Origin: Alkalicoccus halolimnae
GTDB lineage: Bacteria; Bacillota; Bacilli; Bacillales; Salisediminibacteriaceae
Reading direction: 5' to 3'
Length of the DNA stretch: 64,000 nucleotides
Assembly: GCF_008014775.2 (NCBI RefSeq)
Contig: NZ_CP144914.1
Location: forward strand, 2,108,001-2,172,000
The notes beneath the pieces are model-generated. The model had not been told where the DNA came from, did no database searches, and saw nothing but the letters and a program-made list of their open reading frames with translations. The first letter of the stretch is position 1. Each line of letters opens with the position of its first letter. Shown here piece after piece: positions 8,204 to 20,965 of this stretch. The position numbers were made by a program, and so were the translations under genes.

Positions 8204-8243
8204 AAAAAACCGTCCCCGTGAGAATTAATTCTCACGGGGACGG
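8204..8243. terminator. 34-bp perfect palindrome, terminator-like on the minus strand
   Basis: CCGTCCCCGTGAGAATT (8210-8226) is followed with no spacer by its exact reverse complement (8227-8243). On the minus strand it runs into TTTTTTG, so it could terminate the SDR transcript that ends 228 nt upstream. Its GGGGACGG termini resemble REP-like elements of Firmicutes associated with Y1 transposases; no transposase is present in the window. Confidence 0.65.
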
Positions 8244-8470
8244 CAGCCTGAAGCAACATAAAAAAACTTCATTGATGAAATGATGATATACGAAGACAAA
8301 GATATTCGTATTTGTACTTATATTTTACACTAACGCCGCTGATTTTAACGCCGGCTCTACCCATTATAAATACTTTTTTCCAGCATGGCTAAGCAGGTTT
8401 AAAAATTTAAATTGCTTTCGATATGATGTACGGTACTTAATCATATAGCAATTTCCCTCTATTCCTTTTA

Positions 8471-9220
8471 TCAGCCCTGCTGGTTAGGTCTTACTATTAC
8501 TTCATTTACATCTACATGAGTCGGCTGATTTACTGAATAGTAAACCGCTTCTGCAATATCTTTTCCTTGAAGCGGTGTCATTTTATCCAGGCCGATTCCT
8601 TTTTTAAGCATTTCCAACGCTTCTTCATCTGTTATCGTATCAGTCAGTTCTGTATCCACAACACCTGGAGAAATAGAAGTAGTCCTTACATTGCTGCCCG
8701 CAATTTCTTTCCCGAGACCTTCCATGATTACTCTTGCTGCAAATTTTGTTCCACAGTAAACTGCTCCCGCAGGCATAACTTCATGACCAGCGATGGAAGA
8801 TGTAGTTATAATGTGACCCTCATTTCTCTCAAGCATATGTGGAAGCACAGCCCCTATGCCATATAAAACACCTTTAATGTTAACATCAACCATCTTTTCC
8901 CATTCATCAACCTTCTTATTTTTCATAAAGCTGAGAGGCATTAAGCCTGCGTTATTAAATAAAACATCCACAGCATTAAATTTATCAATCGCAAACTGAA
9001 TCAGGTTCTCTACCTGCTGCTGAGACGTAACATCCGTTTCTTTGTAGACGACGTTACCAGGCAGATGACTCAGCCTCTCCTGTAATGACTGCAGACGCTC
9101 TGTTCTTCTGGCAGCTAAAACGACGTTAGCTCCTTCAGACGCGAACTTCGAAGCCGTTGCTTCGCCTATTCCGCTGCTCGCTCCAGTAATGACTATTGTT
9201 TTTCCGTTCCATTCTGTCAT
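8471..9220 (-). CDS. SDR-family NAD(P)-dependent oxidoreductase
   Basis: A classical short-chain dehydrogenase/reductase of 249 residues. It has the cofactor motif TGASSGIG at residues 12-19, NNAG at about 89-92, the catalytic Ser near 141-142, and YCGTK with Tyr155 and Lys159. An Arg-rich stretch after the second strand (AARRTERL) suggests NADP(H). Proteins of this size and pattern are often annotated as YdfG-like, acting on small hydroxy acids or alcohols, but the substrate cannot be told here. ATG at 9220 has GAAGGTGG upstream. It is a single gene; its likely terminator is the palindrome at 8204-8243. Confidence 0.85.
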   Translation of the reverse strand: MTEWNGKTIVITGASSGIGEATASKFASEGANVVLAARRTERLQSLQERLSHLPGNVVYKETDVTSQQQVENLIQFAIDKFNAVDVLFNNAGLMPLSFMKNKKVDEWEKMVDVNIKGVLYGIGAVLPHMLERNEGHIITTSSIAGHEVMPAGAVYCGTKFAARVIMEGLGKEIAGSNVRTTSISPGVVDTELTDTITDEEALEMLKKGIGLDKMTPLQGKDIAEAVYYSVNQPTHVDVNEVIVRPNQQG

Positions 9221-9457
9221 AGTATGACCACCTTCTAAAAAATTAGCTTCACCTTTATTTTCGTTCCCTTGTCAGACTTAAAAAAAACCTGAATTATTTA
9301 TATCAAATTACTAGTATACATAATGTAAATACAGTAAACAAAATCCCGTTCTCCTTATGTTATACGAAGAAGCTCTGTCTGCGCATTAAAATAATCTGTT
9401 ATTATAGATGAAACCATCTGTCGTTACTTCTATTAGGTATTGGAAAGGAGTTTTTTT

Positions 9458-9682
9458 ATGCTGACGTTGATTACCCGCATTACTGCTTTTCTGCTTGTTA
9501 TTCTGGTTATCCTATCCTTTACCAGTCATTTCATCGCTGATGCTTTATTCTTTTACATTACAGGACCTGTATTAATTTTATTCGGAGTTGAGGATTACGT
9601 GCGCAATAAAAGATTTTACAGCTATTTTCTTTTAACAGCAGGAAGTCTGGTTACTTTCTTCTCGATAATTGCAGGGCTTTAG
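9458..9682 (+). CDS. Small membrane protein (74 aa), DUF3953-like
   Basis: Three hydrophobic segments (about residues 5-24, 29-43 and 54-73) with a basic loop RNKRFYSY between the second and third. Size and layout resemble small Bacillus proteins of the DUF3953 type, but I cannot confirm the family. ATG at 9458 lies 7 nt after GGAAAGGAG; an upstream TTG sits within that site and is unlikely. The gene stands alone. A perfect hairpin about 170 nt downstream lies between this gene and the converging gene at 9953. Confidence 0.55.
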   Translation: MLTLITRITAFLLVILVILSFTSHFIADALFFYITGPVLILFGVEDYVRNKRFYSYFLLTAGSLVTFFSIIAGL

Positions 9683-9851
9683 TTATTGTTCAAAAACTGC
9701 TCCCGCTCTTTCCTCTATTCTTTTCGCAGGCCAAGGATGCAGTCAACCTAATTACAGCCAGGAGTACTTACAGAACCTCTATTTAGCAAAAAGTTTCGTT
9801 AAAGCACCTTGAATAATCTGTTGTGAAACCAATTTCATAGTATAGGTGACT

Positions 9852-9888
9852 TAAGAAACTGACGTATAATAAATACGTCAGTTTCTTA
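9852..9888. repeat. Perfect 16-bp hairpin between convergent genes
   Basis: TAAGAAACTGACGTAT (9852-9867), 5-nt loop, then the exact reverse complement (9873-9888). There is no T run on either side, so it is not a standard intrinsic terminator, although it could stop or stabilise the convergent transcripts. Confidence 0.7.
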
Positions 9889-9952
9889 CTGGTGATCATA
9901 CTATGTTAGCTCACGTCTTTTTTTCATAGGTATTGAATGTTTAAAGTATTAA

Positions 9953-10417
9953 TTACTCATATTCTGCTATTACGATATTAACTTCATTCGCAAAGTTCTG
10001 AAGTTCCTGACGTTCAAGAATATTCACATCAATTATTTGTCTGTCTCCATTACTCGGAGAAACTTCCAGGCGGCTGACGAAACAATGGAGCAGCGGAAAT
10101 AAAGCCAACCCGAGAACTATAAATGCATTGGTAAGTGCACTCTCTAACAATATGAGTGATGCAAATAACAAGAAGCATCCAATCACAAATCGAAAGAAAT
10201 AAAATTTAGTATACACATTTACACTCACTAAATTCCTGACAGGATAGGTGATCTCCTGTTTTCCCATTGGAAAAACCCAAAACAGCGTGTTTCTTTTAAA
10301 ACCCATAAAACGGCGGTCTGACAGATACAAACGATGTCGGAGCCAAAACAAAATAATATTGGGATGAAAGGCATGTTCACGGCGGAGGGATTCTTTAGTT
10401 CCGAGTTTCAGTTTCAT
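9953..10417 (-). CDS. Membrane protein with possible PH-like domain (154 aa)
   Basis: Not recognised. The N-terminal 70 residues are basic and strand-rich (RHRLYLSDRRFMGFKRNTLFWVFPMGKQE), followed by two adjacent membrane segments (about residues 77-95 and 98-114). A soluble C-terminal tail contains ISV-like strands and ends NEVNIVIAEYE. The layout, with short strands around a hydrophobic pair, recalls bacterial PH-domain membrane proteins. ATG at 10417 is chosen because AAGGGGTG precedes it; an earlier in-frame start at 10522 lacks a ribosome binding site. Single gene, unrelated to its neighbours. Confidence 0.55.
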   Translation of the reverse strand: MKLKLGTKESLRREHAFHPNIILFWLRHRLYLSDRRFMGFKRNTLFWVFPMGKQEITYPVRNLVSVNVYTKFYFFRFVIGCFLLFASLILLESALTNAFIVLGLALFPLLHCFVSRLEVSPSNGDRQIIDVNILERQELQNFANEVNIVIAEYE

Positions 10418-10655
10418 TAAAAAACACCCCTTATATATATTTTGATTAAACTCCGGTCGAATATTAAACACAGACCGTTCTGTTCCATAAATAATATCAC
10501 AATTTTCTGACTTTTTTAACATTTTTATTCTTAATAACGAATTTTTTTCTTTTGCCGGCGACTAAATTATGATGTTTTCAGTAAATAAGAAAAGAAGGTC
10601 TCGATCAGGGAAAGGAAACCTTCCTTCAAGAACTCAATCAGCTGAACAAAGCATG

Positions 10656-10691
10656 AAAAAGCCTGTCAGAAGGCATATATCTGACAGGCTT
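10656..10691 (-). terminator. Terminator of the pyr operon
   Basis: Minus-strand stem AAGCCTGTCAGA / TCTGACAGGCTT (12 bp perfect, 9-nt loop) followed by TTTTT, 33 nt after the stop codon of the methyltransferase gene. No terminator was seen between pyrE and that gene, so both should lie in one transcript. Confidence 0.9.
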
Positions 10692-10723
10692 CCGGAAAAG
10701 TTTCCTCTGAAACGAAGATTTCT

Positions 10724-11371
10724 TCATTTTCCGGCAATTGTGATCAGGCCAAGTTCGTTCTCAGTTCGTTTTGAAGATACATATGTAAATCCGTTATCTT
10801 TAAGAATTTTACTGATTATTTCTTCTGAGAAGCGGTGCCTCTTCTCCGCTACTCTCCCCCACTGCTCCATCATCGGCCTCTCTTTCTCTGGTAGAAACCG
10901 GGCTGCTTCTGCTGCTTTTTCCAATGTCAATGCCGGAGATGGGTTCAAAAGCGCTGCTTTTCCCCCGGGTTTAAGGATGCGATTCATTTCTTTTATCATC
11001 TGCTTCGGTTCCGGCATTAAGAATAGAACGCATGTACTGAGAGCTATATCAAAGGATTTTTTTTGAAAAGGGAGACGTTCAGCATCCCCATGCAGAAACT
11101 CCACTTTTATTCCCTCCTCTTCAGCAAGGCTCCGTGCAGTTTCTACCATGCCAATGGATAAATCGATACCCGAAGCAGACCTGCATCGGGAAGCTTTTCG
11201 GAGAAGGAGTCTTCCGGTGCCGCATCCAATATCAAGGAGGTCTTCCCCATCGAAATGACCGATCCAGCCGCATAGTTCTTCCTGCATTCCTTTAAACCAG
11301 TCTGACTGGGCCATTGCATCAAAAAACTCTATTTTTTCATCAAACTCTTCACCCTTAAACTTTTTCATCAT
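10724..11371 (-). CDS. Class I SAM-dependent methyltransferase, last gene of the pyr operon
   Basis: A soluble 215-residue methyltransferase with Rossmann motif I LLDIGCGTGRLL (about residues 41-52), an acidic motif II (SGIDLS) and a post-motif region FDIALSTCVLFLMPEP, followed by NRILKPGGKAALLNPSP. This is a Methyltransf_11/UbiE-like fold; the substrate is unknown. The start ATG shares one base with the pyrE stop (TAATG), giving translational coupling, and the operon terminator lies just behind it. It therefore appears to be co-expressed with UMP synthesis, which is not usual in Bacillus. An alternative is that it merely hitch-hikes on the operon after a local insertion. Confidence 0.85.
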   Translation of the reverse strand: MMKKFKGEEFDEKIEFFDAMAQSDWFKGMQEELCGWIGHFDGEDLLDIGCGTGRLLLRKASRCRSASGIDLSIGMVETARSLAEEEGIKVEFLHGDAERLPFQKKSFDIALSTCVLFLMPEPKQMIKEMNRILKPGGKAALLNPSPALTLEKAAEAARFLPEKERPMMEQWGRVAEKRHRFSEEIISKILKDNGFTYVSSKRTENELGLITIAGK

Positions 11372-11993
11372 TATGCCTGCCTTTCACCTGCCGGATTCCA
11401 CGTTTCAGGACTTTGCTGCCACTGCTTCAAACTGTCCAGCTGTGAAGCAGTAATTTCCCCCTTTTTTTCAGCAATTTTCGCAAGTTTGGAAAATGTAGTG
11501 AGAGAAGTAACAGGATATGGTTTTTCAGCAATGATCTTTTGTGAAGCTTCCAGTTCATACGTAAATATAGCTGCAATCCCGACTATTTCTGCCCCAGCTT
11601 CTTCTGCCGCTTGTGCAGCCTGAAAAGCAGAACCGCCAGTTGAAATTAAATCTTCGATAATAACTACTTTCGACCCCGGATCAATTTTTCCTTCAATTTT
11701 ATTCTGCTTTCCGTGACCCTTACTGGAGGATCGAACATAGGCCATAGGCAGGCCGAGTAATTCTGCCGTCCAGGCCGCATGAGGAATACCCGCAGTTGCC
11801 GTCCCGGCTATCACATCAGGATTAAGGCTGCGAATGCTCTCTGCCAAAGCTTCGTAAACTACCTTCCGCTCTTCAGGGTAGGAAAGCAGCAGACGGTTAT
11901 CACAGTAAATCGGTGATTTCAGACCGGAGCTCCATGTAAAGGGCTTGTCCGGAGATAACGTTACTGCTTCAATGGATAATAATGTTTCGGCTA

Positions 11994-12018
<25 letters not shown>
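11371..12018 (-). CDS. pyrE: Orotate phosphoribosyltransferase
   Basis: Converts orotate plus PRPP to OMP, the fifth step of UMP synthesis (cytoplasm). It has 215 residues, the family norm. The PRPP-binding motif VVIIEDLISTGGSA lies near residue 118, and an upstream basic loop YVRSSSKGHGKQNKIEG is the mobile catalytic loop. ATG at 12018 is preferred: AAAGGAG lies 11 nt upstream, whereas the GTG at 12030 sits inside that site. The start overlaps the end of pyrF by 25 bp and the stop overlaps the methyltransferase start. Confidence 0.95.
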
Positions 12019-14387
<2,369 letters not shown>

Positions 14388-14391
<4 letters not shown>

Positions 14392-17300
14392 ACCATCACC
14401 GGTGCTTTCGAAGAAATAGGTTCCGTTGAAAAATGCATCGACTCTATCACCTGCAGTACAGCTTTTGTTGTATCAAGCGATGTGTTGCATACAATGCCGC
14501 GTTCAACCGCTTCCCGGCGGATTCTAAAGCCGTCGCTTGCAGGCTGTTTGCCTTTTGTCAGTGTATTAACGATGAATTGAGCTCTTCTTCCAGTAATAAC
14601 ATCAAGCATATCCGGTTTTCCAGTTCCAATTTTAGCTATCGTTTCCACCGGAAGGTCTGATCTTCTGAACAGTTCTGCTGTTCCTTCTGTTGCCATCAGA
14701 TCAAATCCCAGACAGTGAAACCTTTCTGCAAGCTGAAGTGCTTCCTTCTTATCTTTGTCTGCTACTGTGAATAGCACAGAGCCGTGCATCGGTATTTCCA
14801 TTCCTGAAGCGATCAGCCCTTTATATAAAGCTTTCTCAAGAGATCGGTCTCTTCCCATAACTTCTCCTGTTGATTTCATTTCAGGTCCAAGCGTAATATC
14901 AACACTCCGGAGCTTCTGAAAAGAAAAGACCGGTACTTTGACAGAAACATAATCAGATTCGGGAAGCAGCCCTGTCGTATAGCCCTGAGATTTGAGTGAT
15001 TGTCCGAGCACGGCCTTTGTCGCTGCCCGTGCCATATTAAATCCGGTAATTTTACTTAAAAACGGCACTGTTCTGCTTGATCGCGGATTGACTTCGAGTA
15101 CGTAAATATCCTCACCCTGTATAACAAACTGTATGTTCATTAAACCTTTTACGTGAAAACCTTTAGCCAGGCGAATGGTATAGTCCACTATACGCTGTTT
15201 AAGAGCTTCAGAAAGCTTATGCGGCGGGTAAACGGCAATGGAATCTCCCGAATGAACGCCGGCTCGTTCGATATGTTCCATAATTCCCGGCACAACGACT
15301 GTTTCTCCGTCACTGACGGCATCGACTTCAATCTCTTTGCCTATAAGATAGCGGTCAATTAACACAGGATATTTTTCATTCACACGGACCGCTCGTTCCA
15401 TATATTTCAGAAGTTCTTCCTCATGATAAAGGATTTCCATCGCGCGGCCTCCGAGAACGTAGGAAGGTCGGATCAAAATAGGATAACCGATTCTTTCGGC
15501 AATTTTTCGTGCCTCCACAACAGAGGTTGCTGTTTTTCCAAGCGGCTGCGGAATGGACAATGCTGAGAGTGTCGCTTCAAATTTATCACGGTCTTCGCAT
15601 GCGTCGATATTTTTTAAGTCCGTGCCGATAATTTTCACGCCGCGTTTTTCCAATCCGTCTGCCAGGTTAAGGGCTGTCTGGCCTCCGAACTGCACTATTA
15701 CACCTTGAGGACGCTCATTACGGACGACATTCATGACATCTTCCACTGTGAGCGGCTCAAAATAAAGCTTGTCGGAAATTTCAAAATCGGTGGAAACGGT
15801 CTCCGGATTATTGTTAATAATAATTGCTTCATAACCTGATTCCCGGATTGTCTTTACTGTATGGACAGTGGCATAATCAAATTCAATTCCCTGCCCGATT
15901 CGAATAGGACCTGAACCGAGAACAAGAATGGATGGTTTACCCGTGGGAAGAGCTTCGTTTTCTTCTTCGAAAGTACTGTAATAGTAAGGCGTTTCTGAAT
16001 CGAACTCGGCTGCACAGGTGTCTACCATTTTAAATACCGGATAAGCCCCGAGTTCTTTCTGTTTCGATTCTGCTTCTTCTAAAGAGTTGCTGCAGAAATA
16101 AGCCAGAGCCTCATTGGAGAAGCCTGCCCGCTTCGCATCATGAAACAACTCATCAGTCTCCCTTTCTGCTAACTGCTTTTCAAGATGTACGATACGGGCT
16201 ATTTCATAAAGAAAATAACAGTCAATTTTAGTCAGTTCATGCAGCTCTTCGATTGTTGCTCCCTGCCGCAGGGCTTCGGCAGTATAAAGAAGCCTTTCAT
16301 CATCTTCGGCGGCAATCTTTTCAGTTAATTGCTCACCTGACAGTTTTACCTTTGGCATTAAGTGAAACAAATCCACTTCCGCAGAACGCACGGCTTTTAA
16401 CAGCGATTCGGAAAAGGTGCGTCCGATAGCCATGACTTCCCCGGTCGCTTTCATCTGGGAACCGAGCGTCCGGTTCGCAGAGTCAAATTTATCAAAAGGC
16501 CAGCGGGGCCACTTTGTGACAATGTAATCAAGTGCAGGTTCAAAGCTGGCGTAGGTTGTTTTTGTAATAGGATTAACCAGTTCATCCAGATGGTATCCAA
16601 CGGCGATTTTCGCAGAGAGCTTGGCTATCGGATAACCGGTAGCTTTAGATGCGAGTGCAGAAGAGCGGCTGACGCGTGGATTAACCTCAATAATGTAATA
16701 CTGTTCGCTGTCAGGATCCATAGCGCACTGGACGTTACATCCTCCTTCAATACCGAGCGCCCGGATTATCCGCAGCGAGGCATTCCGAAGAAGCTGGTAT
16801 TCGCGGTCTGACATTGTCTGGCTTGGAGCTACGACAATGGAATCCCCTGTGTGAATGCCCACCGGATCGATGTTTTCCATATTACATACGACGATAGCCT
16901 GGTCGTTTCCGTCCCTCATGACTTCATATTCGATTTCTTTAAAACCCGCGATGCTTTTCTCTATAAGACACTGGTGCACCGGACTGGCGTAAAGCCCATT
17001 GGCCATTATTTCTTCAAGCTGGGATTCTTCGTATGCCATTCCGCCTCCAGTGCCTCCAAGCGTATAAGCAGGACGTATAATGACTGGATAGCCGATTCTC
17101 TCAGTAAACACTTTTGCTTCTTCAATAGTGTGCACGATATCGCTGTCCGGCACCGGTTCATCCAGTTCATTCATCAATGCGCGGAAAGCCTGACGGTCTT
17201 CAGCTTTTGTAATCGCTTCTAAATCTGTGCCAAGAAGTTCGATTCCATACCGTTCCAGAATTCCCAAGTTGGAAAGGTCCATGACCAGATTCAAGCCGGT

Positions 17301-17579
17301 CTGTCCTCCTAATGTGGCAATAATACCGTCGGGACGCTCTTTACGGATAACGGAAGATACAAATTCCGTAGTGAGCGGCTCTATATAAACCCGGTCAGCT
17401 GTCGTTTCATCTGTCATGATCGTTGCCGGATTGGAATTAACGAGAATAACTTCATATCCTTCTTCTTTTAAAGCATGACAGGCCTGCGTACCTGCATAAT
17501 CAAATTCGGCTGCCTGGCCGATAATAATCGGCCCTGATCCTACAACAAGAATTTTTTTGATGTCTGTTCTTTTAGGCAT
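14388..17579 (-). CDS. pyrAB: Carbamoyl phosphate synthase large subunit, pyrimidine-specific
   Basis: Makes carbamoyl phosphate from bicarbonate, ammonia (from PyrAA) and two ATP. It has 1063 residues with the internal duplication typical of CarB: two ATP-grasp halves, starting [20 protein letters not shown] and [19 protein letters not shown], followed by a C-terminal MGS-like regulatory domain (about residues 930-1060). The start at 17579 was chosen because it lies at the end of pyrAA (8-bp overlap) with AGAGGGATT upstream and matches the family N-terminus [11 protein letters not shown]. In Bacillus this pyrimidine enzyme is separate from the arginine-specific CarAB. Confidence 0.96.
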
Positions 17580-18660
17580 GGATAATCCCTCTTTTCTGTT
17601 CCACCATTGTGTGAAAATGATCGAATAATTGTTTGGAGTCTTCCGGACCAGGTGATGCTTCCGGATGATACTGGACACTGAAGAATGGCAGAGTATTATG
17701 TCTGAGTCCCTCCACGGAGCCGTCGTTTACATTTCGATGGGTAACTTGAAGCGGTGTACCTTCAAGTGAATGTTCTGAAACAGTGTAGCTGTGGTTCTGG
17801 GAAGTAATCGAGACGCGGCCGCTGTCCAAATGTTTTACCGGATGGTTGGCACCGCGGTGGCCGAACGTCATTTTTTCTGTCTCTGCTCCGAAGGCCAACG
17901 CAAGAAGCTGATGCCCAAGACAGATTCCAAAAGTCGGAACGGTTTCAGCAACCTGTTTAATATGAGGAAGAACATGGGAGATATCCTCCGGATTCCCCGG
18001 CCCGTTGCTCAGCATGACACCATCCGGCGAAAGCGACAAAATACTTTCTGCCGGTGTATCATATGGCACTACGATAACTTCAAAACCGCGGGAAAGAAGA
18101 TCTTTAACAATTCCTTTTTTTGCTCCATAGTCGATGAGCACGACCCGGTTGTTGTTCGTACCCGGATGCCAGAACTGGCTTTTCGTTGATACCGAAGCTA
18201 CCTGGTCACGAGGAAGTTCTGTTTTTTTAAGTTCTTCCACTACTTTCAAAGTATCCTGCTCGATGTCACAAAGTCTCCCTTTCAGCGTACCGAAAGTCCT
18301 GATAATTTTTGTTAATTTTCTCGTGTCTATACCGCACAGCCCGGGAATGTTTGTCTGCTTCAGCCATTCGTCAAGCGTTTTTTCTTTTCGGAAATGACTT
18401 GGACCTTCTGCCGCTTCTTTGACTATAACGCCATTTACATTCGGATAGATACTCTCAAAATCATCACGGTTAACACCGTAATTGCCAATAAGAGGATAGG
18501 TCATTGTCACGATCTGTCCTTTGTAAGAAGGATCGGTAAGAATTTCCTGATAACCGGTCATGCTTGTATTGAAGACGACTTCCCCTGTCTGCTCAATAGC
18601 TGCTCCAATAGCTTTCCCTGTAAACGTTTCGCCATTTTCTAAAATTAATTTTCTTCTCAT
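17572..18660 (-). CDS. pyrAA: Carbamoyl phosphate synthase small (glutaminase) subunit
   Basis: Class I glutamine amidotransferase that supplies ammonia to PyrAB. It has 362 residues. The N-terminal half is the CarA-specific domain; the C-terminal half holds the nucleophile motif [14 protein letters not shown] and the His-Glu pair in [13 protein letters not shown]. Its start overlaps the pyrC stop by 4 bp (ATGA). All catalytic residues appear intact. Confidence 0.96.
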   Translation of the reverse strand: MRRKLILENGETFTGKAIGAAIEQTGEVVFNTSMTGYQEILTDPSYKGQIVTMTYPLIGNYGVNRDDFESIYPNVNGVIVKEAAEGPSHFRKEKTLDEWLKQTNIPGLCGIDTRKLTKIIRTFGTLKGRLCDIEQDTLKVVEELKKTELPRDQVASVSTKSQFWHPGTNNNRVVLIDYGAKKGIVKDLLSRGFEVIVVPYDTPAESILSLSPDGVMLSNGPGNPEDISHVLPHIKQVAETVPTFGICLGHQLLALAFGAETEKMTFGHRGANHPVKHLDSGRVSITSQNHSYTVSEHSLEGTPLQVTHRNVNDGSVEGLRHNTLPFFSVQYHPEASPGPEDSKQLFDHFHTMVEQKRGIIHA

Positions 18661-19949
18661 CTGACTTTTTCCTCCTTTTCATTCCAAACGATATTTCCTT
18701 CACATATGGTCATCACCGGCCAGCCGGTCAGTTCCCATTCGTTAAATGGCATGTTCGTTCCTTTGGAAAGAAAATTCTCCGTATCCACGCGCTGTTTTTT
18801 ATGCCGGTCAATTACAACGAGATCTGCATAACCTCCTTCAGTGATTTCTCCATATGGGAGCTGAAAAACTTCTGCCGGCTTTTTAGTCAGCCAGTCGAGC
18901 AGCTGTGATTCGGGAACGGCCTTTGTTTCAACAAGATGGGTGTATAAAAGAGGAAAAGCTGTTTCCAGCCCTACTATTCCGAAAGGTGCTTCTTCAATAG
19001 ACATGTTTTTCTCTTCTGCTGTATGAGGAGCATGATCTGTCGCTATGAAATCCAGCGTGCCGTCCAATAAGCCTTCGATTAGCGCTTCACGGTCTGCCTG
19101 CGCCCGCAGAGGTGGGTTCATTTTATAATTTGCATCGTCCCCGGGAATATCGTCTTCCGTCAGCATTAAATGGTGCGGTGTCACTTCCGCCGTTACGTTA
19201 ATTCCGGCTCGTTTTGCATCGCGTATAACCCTTACAGACTCTTTCGCACTGACGTGGCATACGTGATAGTGGACACCGGTTTCTTCTGCAAGCAGAATAT
19301 CTCTTGCTATGTGAACAGCTTCTGAGGCCGGAAGGATGCCTTTGATACCCAGTTCACGAGCTTTTTCTCCATCATGCAGCATACCGCCATAAAGAAGGGA
19401 ATTGTCTTCACAGTGGGCGACGACAGCTTTATTCAGTCTGGAAGCCTCGATCATAGCTTCATACATTTTCCCGGCCGTCTGCACTCCTACGCCGTCATCC
19501 GTGAATGCAAATGCTCCTCGTTCAGAGAGCGTCTGCATATCTGTGACGCTTTTTCCGAGCTGGCGTTCGGTAATTGCTGCATACGGAAGGACACGGACGA
19601 CCGCATTCTTTTTAATTTTTTTCTGCAATTCATCAATTGTTTCTGCAGAATCCGGAACCGGCCGGGTGTTTGGCATGGCACATACGGTAGTAAAACCTCC
19701 GCGGGCTGCTGCCTGCGTGCCCGTTTCAATTGTTTCTTTCGATTCTCCTCCCGGTTCACGCAGGTGAATATGTATATCAACAAGTCCAGGAGCCAGAAGT
19801 TTTCCTGTTAAGTCATATTCTTCAGCTTCTGCATCTGACAGACTGCGGCCGATTTTTTCAACTTTTCCAGTTGTTCCGTCTATTAATATGTCCTCTATTT
19901 CGGTTTTTCCATCCCGATATACTTCTGCATTTTTAAACAATCGCTTCAT
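18657..19949 (-). CDS. pyrC: Dihydroorotase
   Basis: Cyclises carbamoyl aspartate to dihydroorotate. A class I zinc amidohydrolase of 430 residues: [12 protein letters not shown] (metal-binding HxH) at about 57-68, CHVSAKESV further on, and the metal-binding Asp in [10 protein letters not shown]. It overlaps the end of pyrB by 17 bp in another frame; ATG at 19949 is preceded by AAGGGG. Next in order after PyrB in the pathway. Confidence 0.96.
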   Translation of the reverse strand: MKRLFKNAEVYRDGKTEIEDILIDGTTGKVEKIGRSLSDAEAEEYDLTGKLLAPGLVDIHIHLREPGGESKETIETGTQAAARGGFTTVCAMPNTRPVPDSAETIDELQKKIKKNAVVRVLPYAAITERQLGKSVTDMQTLSERGAFAFTDDGVGVQTAGKMYEAMIEASRLNKAVVAHCEDNSLLYGGMLHDGEKARELGIKGILPASEAVHIARDILLAEETGVHYHVCHVSAKESVRVIRDAKRAGINVTAEVTPHHLMLTEDDIPGDDANYKMNPPLRAQADREALIEGLLDGTLDFIATDHAPHTAEEKNMSIEEAPFGIVGLETAFPLLYTHLVETKAVPESQLLDWLTKKPAEVFQLPYGEITEGGYADLVVIDRHKKQRVDTENFLSKGTNMPFNEWELTGWPVMTICEGNIVWNEKEEKVR

Positions 19950-20829
19950 AATTTCGTGCCCCTTTCGTTTCTAAAAGATAGGATAATACCGCTTTTCTTA
20001 CCTTTACTCCATTCTGCATTTGTTTGAATATCCGGGAACGAGGGCACTCAACGAGCTTATCCGCAAGTTCCACTCCGCGGTTTACTGGAGCGGGATGCAT
20101 AATGATGGCACGGCTATCCATTTCCTTTTCTCTCGATTCCGTCAAACCGTACTGTTCGTGATAGCTTTCTTTTGTCCACTGTTCTGTCCCCCCATGACGC
20201 TCCGTTTGAATACGCAGCATCATCATGACATCCGCCTGACTGACAGCTTCATCCATCGTAAGGATCTCCGATGTCCTTACATGAGAAGGCATCCATTCCA
20301 CCGGTCCTGTGTAGGATACCCTTGCACCAAACTGTTTTAAAATCCAGGCATTCGTATTGGCAACCCGACTGTGCAGAATATCTCCCGCAATAACAACATG
20401 CAGTCCCCTCAGACATCCGAATTCCTGTTTCATCGTCAGTAAGTCCAGCAGCGACTGCGTAGGATGATCTCCGGCTCCGTCCCCAGCATTAATTATTGGA
20501 ATGTTTAGACCCTCAAGCTCTTCGTAAAAACGGGATTTCGGATGGCGGATAACTAAAAGGTCGGTCCCGATTGCTTCAAAAGTCCTCAGCGTATCATAAA
20601 GGGACTCTCCTTTGGAAAGACTGGAAGCTTCCGCAGAAAAGTCCAATCGGTTCACTCCCATCTGGGCTTCTGCCATTTCAAAACTGTACTTTGTACGGGT
20701 ACTTGGCTCAAAAAAGAGATTGGCCACCGTTTTCTCAGACCGCTGGTTCATAAAAGGGTCTTCCGCTTTCTGCAGCAGATAATCAATTTCTGTCAATGTA
20801 AGATCCTTAAATGTCCGAAGCTGTTTCAT
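19933..20829 (-). CDS. pyrB: Aspartate carbamoyltransferase catalytic chain
   Basis: Condenses carbamoyl phosphate with aspartate, the committed step of pyrimidine synthesis. It has 298 residues, typical for the Bacillus enzyme that lacks a PyrI regulatory chain. The carbamoyl-phosphate motif [13 protein letters not shown] is present, as are [11 protein letters not shown] and the C-terminal [14 protein letters not shown] at 20829 has AGGAGG 9 nt upstream; earlier in-frame starts run through the attenuator. Expression is controlled by the PyrR attenuator directly upstream. Confidence 0.96.
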   Translation of the reverse strand: MKQLRTFKDLTLTEIDYLLQKAEDPFMNQRSEKTVANLFFEPSTRTKYSFEMAEAQMGVNRLDFSAEASSLSKGESLYDTLRTFEAIGTDLLVIRHPKSRFYEELEGLNIPIINAGDGAGDHPTQSLLDLLTMKQEFGCLRGLHVVIAGDILHSRVANTNAWILKQFGARVSYTGPVEWMPSHVRTSEILTMDEAVSQADVMMMLRIQTERHGGTEQWTKESYHEQYGLTESREKEMDSRAIIMHPAPVNRGVELADKLVECPRSRIFKQMQNGVKVRKAVLSYLLETKGARNYEAIV

Positions 20830-20864
20830 TCTGATCATCCTCCTGAAGAGGTGCTTTTCTATAT

Positions 20865-20965
20865 AAAAAAGCACCCGATATTTGATATACGGGTGCCCTG
20901 TTCCAAAATTATCGTTTTGGAACAGATCCACCCTTTAACGTCTCTCGGGACGTTATTAAAAGGTG
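20865..20965 (-). promoter_or_regulatory. PyrR-dependent attenuator between pyrP and pyrB
   Basis: On the minus strand the PyrR-binding loop CGTCCCGAGAGACG (20939-20952) fits the consensus ARUCCNGNGAGGYU with G-to-A at the twelfth base. It sits in a stem closed by CACC/GGGTG. Next come an antiterminator hairpin (CTGTTCCAAAA / TTTTGGAACAG) and a terminator GCACCCG...CGGGTGC followed by TTTTTT. When UMP is high PyrR stabilises the first stem and transcription stops before pyrB. Confidence 0.9.

Larger units (their letters stand above)
8031..8470. other. 440-nt gap: repeat copy 3 and a perfect palindrome
   Basis: No gene. It contains the third repeat copy (8068-8188) and, 16 nt later, a 34-bp perfect palindrome. 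The remaining 220 nt up to the SDR stop codon are AT-rich and without recognisable structure. Confidence 0.5.

Noticed and set aside
10569..11066. 165-codon plus-strand frame
   Set aside because: Antisense to the methyltransferase gene and across the pyr terminator; low-complexity Ser/Arg composition, no start signal.
16851..17222. 123-codon plus-strand frame inside pyrAB
   Set aside because: Antisense shadow of a highly conserved gene; no ribosome binding site.
19374..19811. 145-codon plus-strand frame inside pyrC
   Set aside because: Shadow of the dihydroorotase coding sequence with Cys/Phe-rich composition typical of antisense frames.
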